NCBI RefSeq assembly: GCF_001436025.1
Contig: NZ_AZEQ01000012.1
Coordinates: forward strand, 1 to 64,000
From: Limosilactobacillus mucosae DSM 13345
Lineage (GTDB): Bacteria; Bacillota; Bacilli; Lactobacillales; Lactobacillaceae
DNA length: 64,000 nucleotides
Reading direction: 5' to 3'
The notes beneath the pieces were generated by a model, which did not search any database, was not told the DNA's origin, and saw nothing but the letters and a program-made list of their open reading frames with translations. Shown in pieces: positions 39,004 to 48,310 of this stretch. A program made the position numbers and the translations under genes. Within the stretch, counting starts at the first letter, position 1; every line of letters starts with the position of its first letter.

Positions 39004-39522
39004 ATGCCAACCAGTACTTTTGAAAATCTAAATCATGAAAAACAGCAAAAAATCGAGCAGGCGCTGCTGCATGAGTTCAGCGAGCATTCACTGGCAACGG
39101 CACAGGTCGCACGGATCGTTAAAGAGGCTGGAATTGCTCGTGGTGCATTCTATAAGTATTTTGCCGACTTAAAAGATGCTTATCAGTATCTGTATGCCAA
39201 GGCAATGCGAGATATTCACCAAAACGTGGCAACTGCGCCGCATCAGTTGATGAGTGCTCAGGATTATTTTGAACAGACGCGTGAATTCGTCCAAAAAGTC
39301 CATGGTAGCCGCTATTATGATCTGATCAAGCTTCATCTGCGGTGTAACGAAGGAATGCTGCCAATGCGTCCAATTGCAAAAATTCCTGCTTTGCAGTGGA
39401 CCATCATGACGATCAATCATGAGGCAATCAAGGAGTGTCTGAATTTTCCTACTGAACAGACAATGATTTTACAGCGCTTGTTGCAGGCTCTGCAGCGCTT
39501 ATTAGAAAACGAAGGTGATTAA
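39004..39522 (+). CDS. TetR-family repressor
   Basis: This 172-residue regulator has an N-terminal helix-turn-helix (about residues 28-48, ATAQVARIVKEAGIARGAFYKYF). The ligand domain is unclassified. It is the first gene of an operon with two ABC transporter genes. It probably binds the paired palindromes upstream and is released by whatever the transporter exports. Confidence 0.88.
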   Translation: MPTSTFENLNHEKQQKIEQALLHEFSEHSLATAQVARIVKEAGIARGAFYKYFADLKDAYQYLYAKAMRDIHQNVATAPHQLMSAQDYFEQTREFVQKVHGSRYYDLIKLHLRCNEGMLPMRPIAKIPALQWTIMTINHEAIKECLNFPTEQTMILQRLLQALQRLLENEGD

Positions 39523-39523
39523 A

Positions 39524-40582
39524 ATGTTTCTGGCCATTAAGGAAATTCGTCATGAGAAGTTAAGGTATGGTCTGATTATTGGCATGATTGTCTTGATCGG
39601 CTATTTGATGTTTATGCTGATGGGCATGATGCTGGGGCTGGCCAATGAAAATACGGCCGCAATCGATTCATGGGACGCTAAGAGCGTGGTTTTAAACAAA
39701 AATTCTAATATCAGCCTGAGTCAGTCGCTGATCGCCAAGCAGGATCTGCCTAATCTGAATGGTCACCAGGCATTAGTCGGCCAGACGCCGGCAGTAATTG
39801 AAAGAGCCAAGGGAGCGACTGACAAGCAGACGATTCAGTTTGTTGGTCTGGACAGCTCGCAGTTTATCTACCAAAAGAAAATGAAGCTCAGCAGCGGTCA
39901 CAAGCCGCATGGCAAAAATCAGGTCGTGCTCGATGAAGGATTAAAGAGCAAAGGCTATCTGTTGGGCGATCAGATCACGCTTAACGGCAGCACGCAAAAA
40001 TATCGGGTCGTGGGTTTTGCCAAAGATGCCAAGCTGAATATCGCCTCAATCGTCTATGGCAGCCTGACAACCTGGCAAACGCTTAAAGGAACGGGTGATC
40101 AGTTCGCGACCAGCGGAATTTTTTCTGATCAGAAACAGACGGTCAAAAACAAAAATCTCAAGCAATACTCCATCGGTACCTTTATTGACAAACTGCCCGG
40201 CTATGCAGCGCAGAATATGACCTTTGAGTTTATGATCGCCTTTTTGATGGTGATCTCGCTGATCGTTATCACCGTTTTCCTATATATTCTGACGATGCAA
40301 AAGATTCCCAACTATGCAGTCTTAAGAGCACAGGGAATTCCGGCGGCTTATCTGATCGGGGCAACGATTGGTCAAGCAGTGATCTTGATGGTCAGCGGTA
40401 CGCTTGGCGCATTGCTGCTGATGATAGTTTCCAAGGCAGCAATGCCAAGTTTGGTGCCAATGCTGATCAATTGGCCGCTGACTGGGATCTTGAGCCTGGC
40501 ATTGGTTGTATTAGGCGTTGCCGGCTCATTGCTGCCGGTCCGCATGATCAGCCGAATTGACCCCTTAGATGCAATGAGATAG
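39524..40582 (+). CDS. ABC transporter permease, FtsX/MacB-like
   Basis: This 352-residue permease has one N-terminal span, a large extracellular domain (about residues 45-235) and three C-terminal spans, ending in the LLPVRMISRIDPLDAMR type motif of the FtsX family. It starts 1 nt after tetR and is followed 11 nt later by its ATPase. It probably forms a two-gene exporter for peptides, lipids or drugs. Confidence 0.88.
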   Translation: MFLAIKEIRHEKLRYGLIIGMIVLIGYLMFMLMGMMLGLANENTAAIDSWDAKSVVLNKNSNISLSQSLIAKQDLPNLNGHQALVGQTPAVIERAKGATDKQTIQFVGLDSSQFIYQKKMKLSSGHKPHGKNQVVLDEGLKSKGYLLGDQITLNGSTQKYRVVGFAKDAKLNIASIVYGSLTTWQTLKGTGDQFATSGIFSDQKQTVKNKNLKQYSIGTFIDKLPGYAAQNMTFEFMIAFLMVISLIVITVFLYILTMQKIPNYAVLRAQGIPAAYLIGATIGQAVILMVSGTLGALLLMIVSKAAMPSLVPMLINWPLTGILSLALVVLGVAGSLLPVRMISRIDPLDAMR

Positions 40583-40593
40583 AGGTGAGCAGG

Positions 40594-41274
40594 ATGACGG
40601 CAATTGAATTAAAAAACATTAACAAAGACTATGGGACGGGCATCAGCAAGGTTCAGGTGCTTTCAGACGTCAGCTTCAAGGCGCACAGTGGCGAACTAAG
40701 CCTGGTTTTAGGGCCCTCTGGATCAGGCAAGAGTACTTTTTTGACGATTGCTGGTGGCTTGCAGCGGCCAACCAGCGGGCAGGTGTTGATTGATGGTCAA
40801 GACATCAGTCGATTTTCTGAAAAGCAGCGAGACGAGATTCGCTTAAATCAAATCGGGTTTGTACTGCAGTCTTATAATCTGCTTTCCTACCTGAGCGTTG
40901 CGGATCAGTTTGCCCTGGTTGATCGTGTTCATAAAGGAAATCTTAGTCCGGATCGGCTTGAGAAACTGCTGCAGGAACTGGGGATCGATCAGCTGGTTAA
41001 CAAATTCCCCGATGAGCTTTCAGGCGGACAGAATCAGCGGGTCGCCATTGCCCGTGCGCTGTATACCGATCCGGCAATTATCCTGGCTGATGAGCCAACG
41101 GCCGCCTTGGATAGTGAGCGGGTCAAGGTCGTAGGACGCTTGATGAAAGAAAGGGCCAAGCAGTATGACAAGGCAGTGGTCGTTGTTACTCATGATTTGC
41201 GTTTAAAGGATTTTGCCGATCGCATCTATCAGATTATGGATGGCAAGATGACCGAGCAGCCGTTGAATGCTTAG
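40594..41274 (+). CDS. ABC transporter ATPase, LolD/MacB-like
   Basis: This 226-residue ATPase has Walker A GPSGSGKSTF, signature LSGGQNQRVA and Walker B IILADEPTAALDSE. It pairs with the preceding permease. ATG 40594 with AGAGGTGA is preferred over a GTG 9 nt upstream. Confidence 0.93.
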   Translation: MTAIELKNINKDYGTGISKVQVLSDVSFKAHSGELSLVLGPSGSGKSTFLTIAGGLQRPTSGQVLIDGQDISRFSEKQRDEIRLNQIGFVLQSYNLLSYLSVADQFALVDRVHKGNLSPDRLEKLLQELGIDQLVNKFPDELSGGQNQRVAIARALYTDPAIILADEPTAALDSERVKVVGRLMKERAKQYDKAVVVVTHDLRLKDFADRIYQIMDGKMTEQPLNA

Positions 41275-41294
41275 ATAACTGCTGATTTTATATT

Positions 41295-41428
41295 AAGAGA
41301 CTGGGAAAAAAGTCTCAAAACTAAAGAATCGCTAGGAACCACGTTGCTGAAAACGTTGATTTCTAGCGATTTTTAATATTACTATTCTCTAAAATTCATC
41401 TGAAAATATAGTTTTTTCCCATCCTCTT
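41295..41428. repeat. 134-bp MITE-like element with terminal inverted repeats
   Basis: The left end AAGAGACTGGGAAAAAA (41295-41311) and right end TTTTTTCCCATCCTCTT (41412-41428) are imperfect inverted repeats (15 of 17). Inside, AATCGCTAG (41327-41335) pairs with CTAGCGATT (41363-41371), and GAGAC/GTCTC forms a small hairpin. No ORF is present. Similar TGGGA-headed intergenic repeats are, as I recall, common in lactobacilli. Confidence 0.65.
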
Positions 41429-41527
41429 TTGACTTTACAGGCTGACAAGAATAATTGCCCGAATAGACTGGATCTTTTACAATTTGAGAGACAGTTTTTG
41501 AAGACAGCAGAATGTAAGGAGTTTTTT

Positions 41528-43510
41528 ATGGCATATTTGGAGCTTCATGATATCCATAAGTCATATTTCCTGGGAAAAGAAGAGTTTCCGGTTCTAAAAG
41601 GGATCAATCTTGAATTTGAACGGGGAGAATTTGTCTCAATCCTTGGAGAATCTGGGGGCGGCAAATCGACGCTGATGAACATCATTGGCGGACTGGATCG
41701 TGAATTTGATGGTGAAGTCATTGTTGATGGTCAAAAGCTGGATCATCGACAGGAAAAACAGATGGATAACTACCGGCGGGCAACGATTGGCTATATCTAC
41801 CAAGCCTATAACCTGATCGCGCATCTAACGGTTTTAGAAAACGTGCTGATTTCTTTGGATATGACGGATCTAACGGCAGAAGACCGCAAAAAGCGTGCAG
41901 TATCGCTGTTAGAAAAAGTTGGCCTGAAAGATCAGCTGCGTAAATATCCGCATCAGCTATCCGGCGGTCAGAAACAGCGCGTTGCCATTGCTCGAGCCTT
42001 AGCCAGCGATCCGCAAGTCATTATCGCTGATGAGCCGACTGGAGCCCTGGATCGGCAGAATACGCAGGAAGTATTGGAATTGTTGGACAGCATTGCTAAA
42101 GACGGCAAGCTCGTGATCGCGGTAACCCACTCTCAAGACGTTGCCAACCACGGGACACGGATCGTTCATTTGGCAGATGGCGTTATTGATGGCGATCAGC
42201 GCTTGCGGCCAGCCTATGATCTGCCGCAGGACCCCACGCAGCTTAATTCGCGTCCGTTATCGGCATTGGCCAGCTTTAAGACGGCTTTTAAGCATTTTAA
42301 ATATAATTTTTGGCGCAACTCGCTGATTATGCTGGGAACGGCGATCGGTTTGTTTGCCGTGCTGCTGTTCAGTGGTCTGGGCAATGGCGTCAACGGCTAC
42401 ATTGAAAATCAGATCAATTCGCTAGCTAATCCACAGGTTATTACGGTTCTGCGCAATACCAACGGCAAAAAGATGAATCAGGATCAGCTGCAGGCTTCAA
42501 TGCAGAACATGGCAGCCAATCCACAGGCAATGTTTTTGAAAAATCAAGACTTGAACCGCTTGAAAAATATTACCGACGTAGCAAAGGTTCAGCCGGGGTA
42601 CTCGATTGCAGCTTATAAGATAAACTATCAAGACAAGGTGCAAAGCGGTACCAACCTTAACAGCTGGAGCAAGGCCTATACCACGAATTCAATCAAAAAA
42701 GGTCACGTACCGCATGCCAATCAGATTGTTTTAAATAAGCAGCAGGCGATTCAGCTGGCCGGCGCAAAACATTATCAGCGCTTGTTGAATCAAACCGTGA
42801 CGATCACGTTTAACTGGGTCAATGCTGATGGTCAACCAACGCAGTCAACGCGGGCCGTGAAGGTAGTCGGCTTTACTTCGGGAGTTTCGGCAACCACGGC
42901 GATGAGCTATCAGACAATCAAGAGCATGCTCAGTGAAAGCGGCGCGTCAACGCAGCCCAACTATGCTGCCGTCAGCGTGAAATCGCTGGACCAGGTTGAT
43001 AAGACGGCGACTAAGATCAATAATCTGCGAGATGCAAAGACCAACAAGCGAATTTTAGGCGCAATTACGGTTGGCTCGATGCTTAAGACGGTCAATACCT
43101 ACGTTCAGCTGGCAACGATCGTCTTGGCAGCCATTGCCGGGATTTCCTTATTGGTATCGGCTTTGATGATTATTGTAACCATGTATATGTCGGTTTCAGA
43201 ACGAACCAAGGAGATCGGCGTGCTGCGGGCATTGGGTGAACGCAAGGTGGACATTAGGCGTCTGTTTACCGCTGAATCACTGTTTATCGGCTTTTTCGCG
43301 GCAATTTTGGCTTTGGTCCTGGCGTATGGCGCGCAGCTGATCTTGAATCATGAGCTGTACCACTTGATCAAGTACGATATCGTTCAGATTTCACTGGGCA
43401 ACGTCTTGTTTGCTTTGGTCAGCGCCTTGCTGATTGCTTTTCTGGCGGCTCTATTGCCAGCTCGGCGTGCCGCTAGATTAAATCCAATCAAGGCGCTGGC
43501 AACTGATTGA
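41528..43510 (+). CDS. MacB-like ABC transporter, fused ATPase and permease
   Basis: This 660-residue protein joins an N-terminal ATPase (residues 1-230: Walker A GESGGGKSTL, signature LSGGQKQRVA, Walker B IIADEPTGALD) to a permease with one span near 285, an extracellular domain (about 310-540) and three C-terminal spans. It ends in the MacB-type ARRAARLNPIKALA. Such proteins export peptides or antimicrobial compounds. It has an AAGGAG site and lies beyond the repeat, so it may not belong to the tetR operon. Confidence 0.92.
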   Translation: MAYLELHDIHKSYFLGKEEFPVLKGINLEFERGEFVSILGESGGGKSTLMNIIGGLDREFDGEVIVDGQKLDHRQEKQMDNYRRATIGYIYQAYNLIAHLTVLENVLISLDMTDLTAEDRKKRAVSLLEKVGLKDQLRKYPHQLSGGQKQRVAIARALASDPQVIIADEPTGALDRQNTQEVLELLDSIAKDGKLVIAVTHSQDVANHGTRIVHLADGVIDGDQRLRPAYDLPQDPTQLNSRPLSALASFKTAFKHFKYNFWRNSLIMLGTAIGLFAVLLFSGLGNGVNGYIENQINSLANPQVITVLRNTNGKKMNQDQLQASMQNMAANPQAMFLKNQDLNRLKNITDVAKVQPGYSIAAYKINYQDKVQSGTNLNSWSKAYTTNSIKKGHVPHANQIVLNKQQAIQLAGAKHYQRLLNQTVTITFNWVNADGQPTQSTRAVKVVGFTSGVSATTAMSYQTIKSMLSESGASTQPNYAAVSVKSLDQVDKTATKINNLRDAKTNKRILGAITVGSMLKTVNTYVQLATIVLAAIAGISLLVSALMIIVTMYMSVSERTKEIGVLRALGERKVDIRRLFTAESLFIGFFAAILALVLAYGAQLILNHELYHLIKYDIVQISLGNVLFALVSALLIAFLAALLPARRAARLNPIKALATD

Positions 43511-43535
43511 TTGCATAATATTCAAGCACCAGCTG

Positions 43536-43572
43536 AAAAAAAGCCGGATAAAAACGGCAGACTGGCTTTTAA
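43536..43572 (+). terminator. Terminator after the MacB-like gene
   Basis: AAAAGCC/GGCTTTT arms around a partly paired core, 30 nt after the stop. Confidence 0.5.
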
Positions 43573-43632
43573 GTACTTTCAATTCATAGTATTATAAAAC
43601 CAGTGAATTATTATGCATGTTGGAGGGGTACA

Positions 43633-44094
43633 ATGGATCGTAAAGAAAGACGTCAATTGATTCAAGAACTGGTAACGCAGCAACGGATCAACACGCAGCA
43701 TGATTTGTTGGCAATGTTGGCTGAGCATGGCATTGATGCTACCCAAGCCACGATTTCTCGCGATATTCACGCTCTGAACATCGTCAAGGTTAGCGATCAG
43801 CATGGACATACCTACTATTCAATCCTGCATACCCATGCGGATGAATATCAGCGGCTGTTTGATGGCATCAGTCACAACGTTGAGAAGGTCACCAACGTTC
43901 AATTCATCAATGTTATTCAAACGACATTGAACTCCAATTATGCAACCGTACTGGCGGGCCTGTTCGATAATGCGCAGCTTCCGGAAGTCGTTGGTACGCT
44001 TGCCGGTAATGATACGCTTTTGACCATCAGCAAAAATAATGAAGATGCTCAGGCAATCAATCGTTTGATTAAAGAGCACATGACCGAAGACTAA
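43633..44094 (+). CDS. argR: Arginine repressor ArgR
   Basis: This 153-residue hexameric regulator responds to arginine. The N-terminal winged helix has ATQATISRDIHALNIVK; the C-terminal arginine-binding part reads LAGNDTLLTIS. In lactobacilli such proteins govern arginine synthesis or the deiminase pathway. ATG 43633 follows TGGAGGGG. No arginine genes lie nearby. Confidence 0.94.
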   Translation: MDRKERRQLIQELVTQQRINTQHDLLAMLAEHGIDATQATISRDIHALNIVKVSDQHGHTYYSILHTHADEYQRLFDGISHNVEKVTNVQFINVIQTTLNSNYATVLAGLFDNAQLPEVVGTLAGNDTLLTISKNNEDAQAINRLIKEHMTED

Positions 44095-44130
44095 AAAAGC
44101 GCACTGGATTTTTTCCAGTGCGTTTTTTTA
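44092..44130. terminator. Bidirectional terminator between argR and arsR-type gene
   Basis: CGCACTGGA/TCCAGTGCG with A and T runs on its two sides serves both converging genes. Confidence 0.85.
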
Positions 44131-44442
44131 TGATGATTTAACGATTTTTTCAGCATGACTGACGACATCGGCAATCAAAGTCATGACTTTAGGATCCTGT
44201 AAATGATAGATGATGGTCTTGCCATGCCGAATCTGCTTAACCAGCCCATATTTGCGCAGTAGCTGCAGTTGATGAGAAACAGCTGACTGTTCCCAGTTTA
44301 AGGCTTTGCTGATTTCGGAAACGCTCATTGAATGTTGAATCAGCAGATACAGCAGCTGCAGTCGTTTGGGATGTCCTAAGAGCTTGAACAAACGGCTGAT
44401 TTCATCCAGGTCTTCGATTTCCATTGAACGGTAATTGATCAC
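44128..44442 (-). CDS. ArsR-family regulator
   Basis: This 104-residue winged-helix protein has SVSEISKALNWEQSAVSHQLQLL as recognition part and GKTIIYHL in the wing. No clear pair of metal-binding cysteines is present (there are no Cys residues), but histidines in the C-terminus (SHAEK) could form a zinc site as in CzrA types. The start is GTG 44442 or the internal ATG. The regulated gene is unknown. Confidence 0.85.
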   Translation of the reverse strand: MINYRSMEIEDLDEISRLFKLLGHPKRLQLLYLLIQHSMSVSEISKALNWEQSAVSHQLQLLRKYGLVKQIRHGKTIIYHLQDPKVMTLIADVVSHAEKIVKSS

Positions 44443-44563
44443 AACACCACTTACTTTCTTGGTAACGATGTACTAAATGTTATGCTTTCAATAATAGGTC
44501 GCTGCCATTTAAAATTCAAGCAGCGCAAACGGCGTGTCAAACGTTAGACATGATTTTGGTAAA

Positions 44564-44599
44564 ACAGCCAGACGGAAACGAATCCGACTGGCTGTTAAG
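44564..44599 (-). terminator. Terminator after the LysM autolysin
   Basis: AACAGCCAG/CTGGCTGTT with inner CGG/CCG. Confidence 0.75.
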
Positions 44600-44616
44600 C
44601 TTCAAATACGATGAAT

Positions 44617-46647
44617 TTACAGGCTCAGCTTTTGACCAACGAAAATGACGTTTGGATCGCTGATGCCGTTTTGCTTGGCCAGCGTCTGCCAGTTTAAGCC
44701 ATTGGCCAAAGCGATGCCGTAAAGCGTGTCGCCGGACTTGACCGTGTAGCTGCCGTTGCTGTTGGTTGAAGAAGCAGCTTGAGAACTGGCGGCAGTTGCC
44801 GTTGCGCTGACCTTGATTACCTGACCCACGTAAATGTCATTTGGGTTGCTGATGCTGTTTGTTGAGGCCAGTGCCTGATAGGTCGTCCCGTATTTGGCAG
44901 CGATGGCAGACAATGTGTCGCCAGCCTTGACCGTGTAGGAAGCGGCAGTCGTTACAGTACTGTTTGCTGAAGAACTGGTTGAGCTGCTGGTCGAGGCATT
45001 TGAGCTGACTTTAAGGACTTGACCGACATAAATCAAGTTGGGATTGCTCAATGAGTTCAGTGAAGCCAGCGTGCTGCTGGAAGTACTGTAGCGAGATGCA
45101 ATGGCAGACAGCGTATCGCCAGCCTTAACGGTATACGTACCGACAGTCGTTGCAGCAGTCGACGATGATGACGATGACGAGTTGGTTGTCTGGCTGTTTT
45201 TAAGCTTCAAGACTTGACCAACATAGATCAGATTTGGATTGCTCAGCTGGTTAAGCGAAACGATCTGGTTAACCGTCGTATTATACTGGCTGGCAATTCC
45301 AGACAGCGTGTCGCCTGATTTAACGGTGTAGCTGGCAGATGATGTTTCCGTATTCGTCGTAGTAGAACTGGACTGACCAGAGGAGCTGGAGTTTGAGTTG
45401 CTGCTCTGGTTGACCAGCAGGCGCTGTCCGACATAAATCAGGTTCGGATTAGAAATGCTGTTCAACTGTGCCAGCTTGCTGGAAGTCGTGGAGAACTTCA
45501 AGGCAATCCCAGACAGCGTGTCGCCGCTTTGAACGGTGTAGTAGCCGTTGGAGCTGTCGGCATTGCCGCTGTTGGAGTAGTTGTAGTCATTCTTGTTGTT
45601 GATAACGGGCTGCTTGCCAGAAAAGGCGATGTTGTCAAGCTGAGTCAGATTGTACATCTCTACCAGCTTGATCAAAGATGAGGCATATGATGGATCGGTA
45701 GCATAGCCGTCTGATTGCAGCTTGCGCGCTACGCTGGCATAGGACTGATCGCCCAGCAGATTGGCGTAGCGGCTGTTGCTGTAAAGGAAGTTGCCGTGAT
45801 CTTCAACGGATTCAGAGTTGTTGGCGTATTTACGGAAGTTGTCATAGATGTAGTAGCTTTGACCATTGTAGACTTCCCGCGTCTGCATCGTAACATACTG
45901 ACCGTTGTAGCTGCCTTTGATCCCAAACAGGTTGTGAGCTTGTGTGGAAAGCGCTGATTGTCCCCAACCGCTTTCCAAGATAGCCTGGGCAACGGTAACT
46001 GAAGGCAGAACGCCATACTTGGTCCAGCCGTTGATGGCACCTTGCGCTACACTTTCGATGAAGTTTTGCGACTTGGCATTACTGCTGAAGTAAAGCGAGC
46101 TCAAGTCGACCTGATTGCTGGCAGTGTCGGTATTGGCAGCCGCTAAAGTTGTAGTTGCGGCGGCTACTTGGCTGGCACTGGATGCAGCATCACTGGTCTG
46201 AGTGGCAGCCGCGCTTTGAACCGCATTGTTGGAACTATCAGCGCTGACGCTGGATGCAGCAGCCGTAGCTGATTCAGCAGCTGAGCTGGTTTGAATGGCG
46301 ATGCTGGCAACGGCACTGGCAGCTGAAGCAGAACTTTCAGAAGTCGCTTGAGCACTAGCGGTACTTTCGGCACTGGCCTGGCTGGCGCTGGATGCGGCAG
46401 CGCTGGTCTGACTGGCTGCTGAGCTGTCAGCTGCAGAACTGCTGTCAGAATCTTGACTGGCATCCGAGCCATTGGCACTGCCAGAGACCGTAATCTGATG
46501 AGTGGTTTGATCAGTCTGATCGGCGTGGGCAACTGAGCCGGCCGCCGTCAGCATGGTTAAAGCGGCGATGCTGGCAAAGACCCATTGCCGGCCGCTCTTG
46601 TACATCTTATAATGCTGATGCGTTTCGTCGATGATTGGATTTTTCAT
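44617..46647 (-). CDS. Secreted glucosaminidase with five LysM domains
   Basis: This 676-residue wall hydrolase has a KxYKxGKxW-type signal peptide ([17 protein letters not shown], cleaved after HAD), a Ser/Ala-rich stretch (residues 45-180), an N-acetylglucosaminidase domain (about 185-345, with catalytic-region [11 protein letters not shown]), then five LysM repeats (about 370-676), each opening YTVxxGDTL and ending VGQ, separated by Ser/Thr linkers. LysM binds peptidoglycan glycan. The KxYKxGKxW signal is associated with the accessory Sec route in related bacteria. It is likely a daughter-cell-separating autolysin. Confidence 0.93.
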   Translation of the reverse strand: MKNPIIDETHQHYKMYKSGRQWVFASIAALTMLTAAGSVAHADQTDQTTHQITVSGSANGSDASQDSDSSSAADSSAASQTSAAASSASQASAESTASAQATSESSASAASAVASIAIQTSSAAESATAAASSVSADSSNNAVQSAAATQTSDAASSASQVAAATTTLAAANTDTASNQVDLSSLYFSSNAKSQNFIESVAQGAINGWTKYGVLPSVTVAQAILESGWGQSALSTQAHNLFGIKGSYNGQYVTMQTREVYNGQSYYIYDNFRKYANNSESVEDHGNFLYSNSRYANLLGDQSYASVARKLQSDGYATDPSYASSLIKLVEMYNLTQLDNIAFSGKQPVINNKNDYNYSNSGNADSSNGYYTVQSGDTLSGIALKFSTTSSKLAQLNSISNPNLIYVGQRLLVNQSSNSNSSSSGQSSSTTTNTETSSASYTVKSGDTLSGIASQYNTTVNQIVSLNQLSNPNLIYVGQVLKLKNSQTTNSSSSSSSTAATTVGTYTVKAGDTLSAIASRYSTSSSTLASLNSLSNPNLIYVGQVLKVSSNASTSSSTSSSANSTVTTAASYTVKAGDTLSAIAAKYGTTYQALASTNSISNPNDIYVGQVIKVSATATAASSQAASSTNSNGSYTVKSGDTLYGIALANGLNWQTLAKQNGISDPNVIFVGQKLSL

Positions 46648-46709
46648 ACGTGAGCATACTCCTTTAAAAAACTAGCTGATCAGTGGTTAAGTCGGCTATA
46701 TATTTAGAA

Positions 46710-46737
46710 ATTATATTTTTTAATAATTCGTTAAGAA
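46710..46737 (-). promoter_or_regulatory. Possible promoter of the LysM gene
   Basis: Perfect -10 TATAAT (46710-46715, minus) with -35 TTCTTA at 16-bp spacing, 63 nt upstream of the start. Confidence 0.45.
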
Positions 46738-46940
46738 TAGCAACTAATTAAAAAGTAGCATTCACAACGGGTTACGTCAATTGATTTTTAAATGAAAACG
46801 ACCAAAATCTACTATAAATTAATAGACTTTTATGCTTGAGAAATTTCTTCACTGATCGCACTATTAAACAAAGAATTACTTTTTGACTATTAAAAGTGTG
46901 AAAATAAGATTTAAGAGCCGCGAAAGCGATTCAAATCTTT
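46738..46940. other. Gene-free gap between autolysin and sucrose locus
   Basis: AT-rich. An inverted repeat AAGATTT/AAATCTT (about 46907-46940) precedes the sucrose operators. Nothing else is supported. Confidence 0.4.
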
Positions 46941-47013
46941 TTGATAAACGATTGACAAAAGAAACTAAAACAAGTTAAAATAATTCTCGATGAAATTGAT
47001 AAACGTTTATCAA
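46941..47013 (+). promoter_or_regulatory. Sucrose promoter with two LacI-type operators
   Basis: A perfect 18-bp palindrome TTGATAAACGTTTATCAA (46996-47013) lies downstream of the promoter; a second copy with three changes (46941-46958) overlaps the -35 TTGACA (46952-46957). The -10 is TTAAAA/TAAAAT (46975-46981). The half-site with a central CG is typical of LacI regulators, so the LacI-type gene at 49915 is the likely repressor. Confidence 0.8.
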
Positions 47014-47058
47014 AATCTCTGTTGAGAACGTTAAATACAACTTTTAGGGGAAAACAAC

Positions 47059-48288
47059 ATGGACAACAAAAAGTCGATTGTGACGAAACTGGCTTTTCTG
47101 TCGGTTTCTTTCATGGTGACCAGTGCGTACGCGATTCAGGGATCGCTGCCACAGTTGAAGGCGGCTTTGCATATCACGCAAACGCAGTCTGAATACCTGG
47201 TTACCACACCATCTTTTGCCGTTATGATCTTTGTGGTACTTTCACCGCTGCTGCAGTCTTGGTTCCACATTTCTGACAAGAAGATCATCATGCTGGGGGT
47301 CTTCATCGTTGGCCTGGCTGGGCTGGTACCAATGTTTGTCAGCAACTATGGCATCGTCTTGGCATCGCGATTGGTCTTAGGGGCTGGTTATGGTCTCTAT
47401 AACTCGCAGGCCATTTCAATGATCTCAGTTTGGTATGAAGGTAATGAGCGAGCTCAAATGCTGGGCTGGCGGGCGGCTGCCGAACAGATCGGTCAAGCTA
47501 CGACCCTGTTTATTGCCGGCCTGCTGCTGAGTTCATTTGGCTGGCGGCAGTCATTTTTGGTCTACGCACTGGCCTTCTTGGTTCTGCTTTTCTTTGCTGC
47601 CCGCGTTCCAGACGACAGCAAGGTAGAAGCAGCTGAGGAAAAGGAAGAAAAACAGGAAGCAGAATTGAAAGAAGCCGTTGAAGGCGAAGACAAGGGCAAG
47701 ATCAGTCCAGTCGTCTATCTGCTCATCTTATTTGCCTTCCTGCTGGTTGTTGACTATGTTGGCATGGAAAATCGTTTCTCTGGGGTAGCGGTTGCCATTA
47801 AAGGTGCCAGCTACACTGGATCTTCCAACTTCTTGTCGTTGATGCTGATTGGAGCAACGCTGGGTGGTTTGTTCTACGGCTCAATCAAGAAGGTCATGGG
47901 ATTTGGGACGGTTTACTTTGGTCTGATTCTGATGGCCATCTCGAACTTCTTGTTTGCCTATGGTGCCAGTCACCGCAGTTTCGTGATGCTGGTCATTGGT
48001 CTGCTTTTGATTGGGTTCCCATTACAGCTGGTCTCTCCTTTGATTTTTAACCTGCTGCCTGATCTTGCGCCTGCTAATCGGCAACCGCTGATTACCTCGA
48101 TGATTCTGATCGGTTTTAACTTTGGGGCCTTCTTCTCACCAACGATTGCTGAATGGACCAACCACATTATGGGACAGCCGCAAGCTGGGTTGAGCCTGGC
48201 AGCACCATTCGTACCATATGGAATCGGCCTGCTGGTGATTGCCTTGGTTATCTTTATTGCTACTCGTCGTCAAGCTAAGAAAAACTAA
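47059..48288 (+). CDS. MFS transporter, probably for sucrose
   Basis: This 409-residue protein has about 12 spans, with a charged Glu/Lys-rich central loop (residues 193-222) and typical MFS pattern. It is transcribed from the operator-bearing promoter and followed 22 nt later by sucrose phosphorylase, so sucrose or a related glucoside is the likely substrate. It is not a PTS or GPH-type carrier by eye. Confidence 0.8.
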   Translation: MDNKKSIVTKLAFLSVSFMVTSAYAIQGSLPQLKAALHITQTQSEYLVTTPSFAVMIFVVLSPLLQSWFHISDKKIIMLGVFIVGLAGLVPMFVSNYGIVLASRLVLGAGYGLYNSQAISMISVWYEGNERAQMLGWRAAAEQIGQATTLFIAGLLLSSFGWRQSFLVYALAFLVLLFFAARVPDDSKVEAAEEKEEKQEAELKEAVEGEDKGKISPVVYLLILFAFLLVVDYVGMENRFSGVAVAIKGASYTGSSNFLSLMLIGATLGGLFYGSIKKVMGFGTVYFGLILMAISNFLFAYGASHRSFVMLVIGLLLIGFPLQLVSPLIFNLLPDLAPANRQPLITSMILIGFNFGAFFSPTIAEWTNHIMGQPQAGLSLAAPFVPYGIGLLVIALVIFIATRRQAKKN

Positions 48289-48310
48289 TTTATTTTTTGG
48301 AGGATTAAAC

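Noticed and set aside
44617-46647. Repeated sequence in the LysM gene as a CRISPR or DNA repeat
   Set aside because: The repeats are five protein LysM domains of about 43 residues with variable linkers, not a DNA array.
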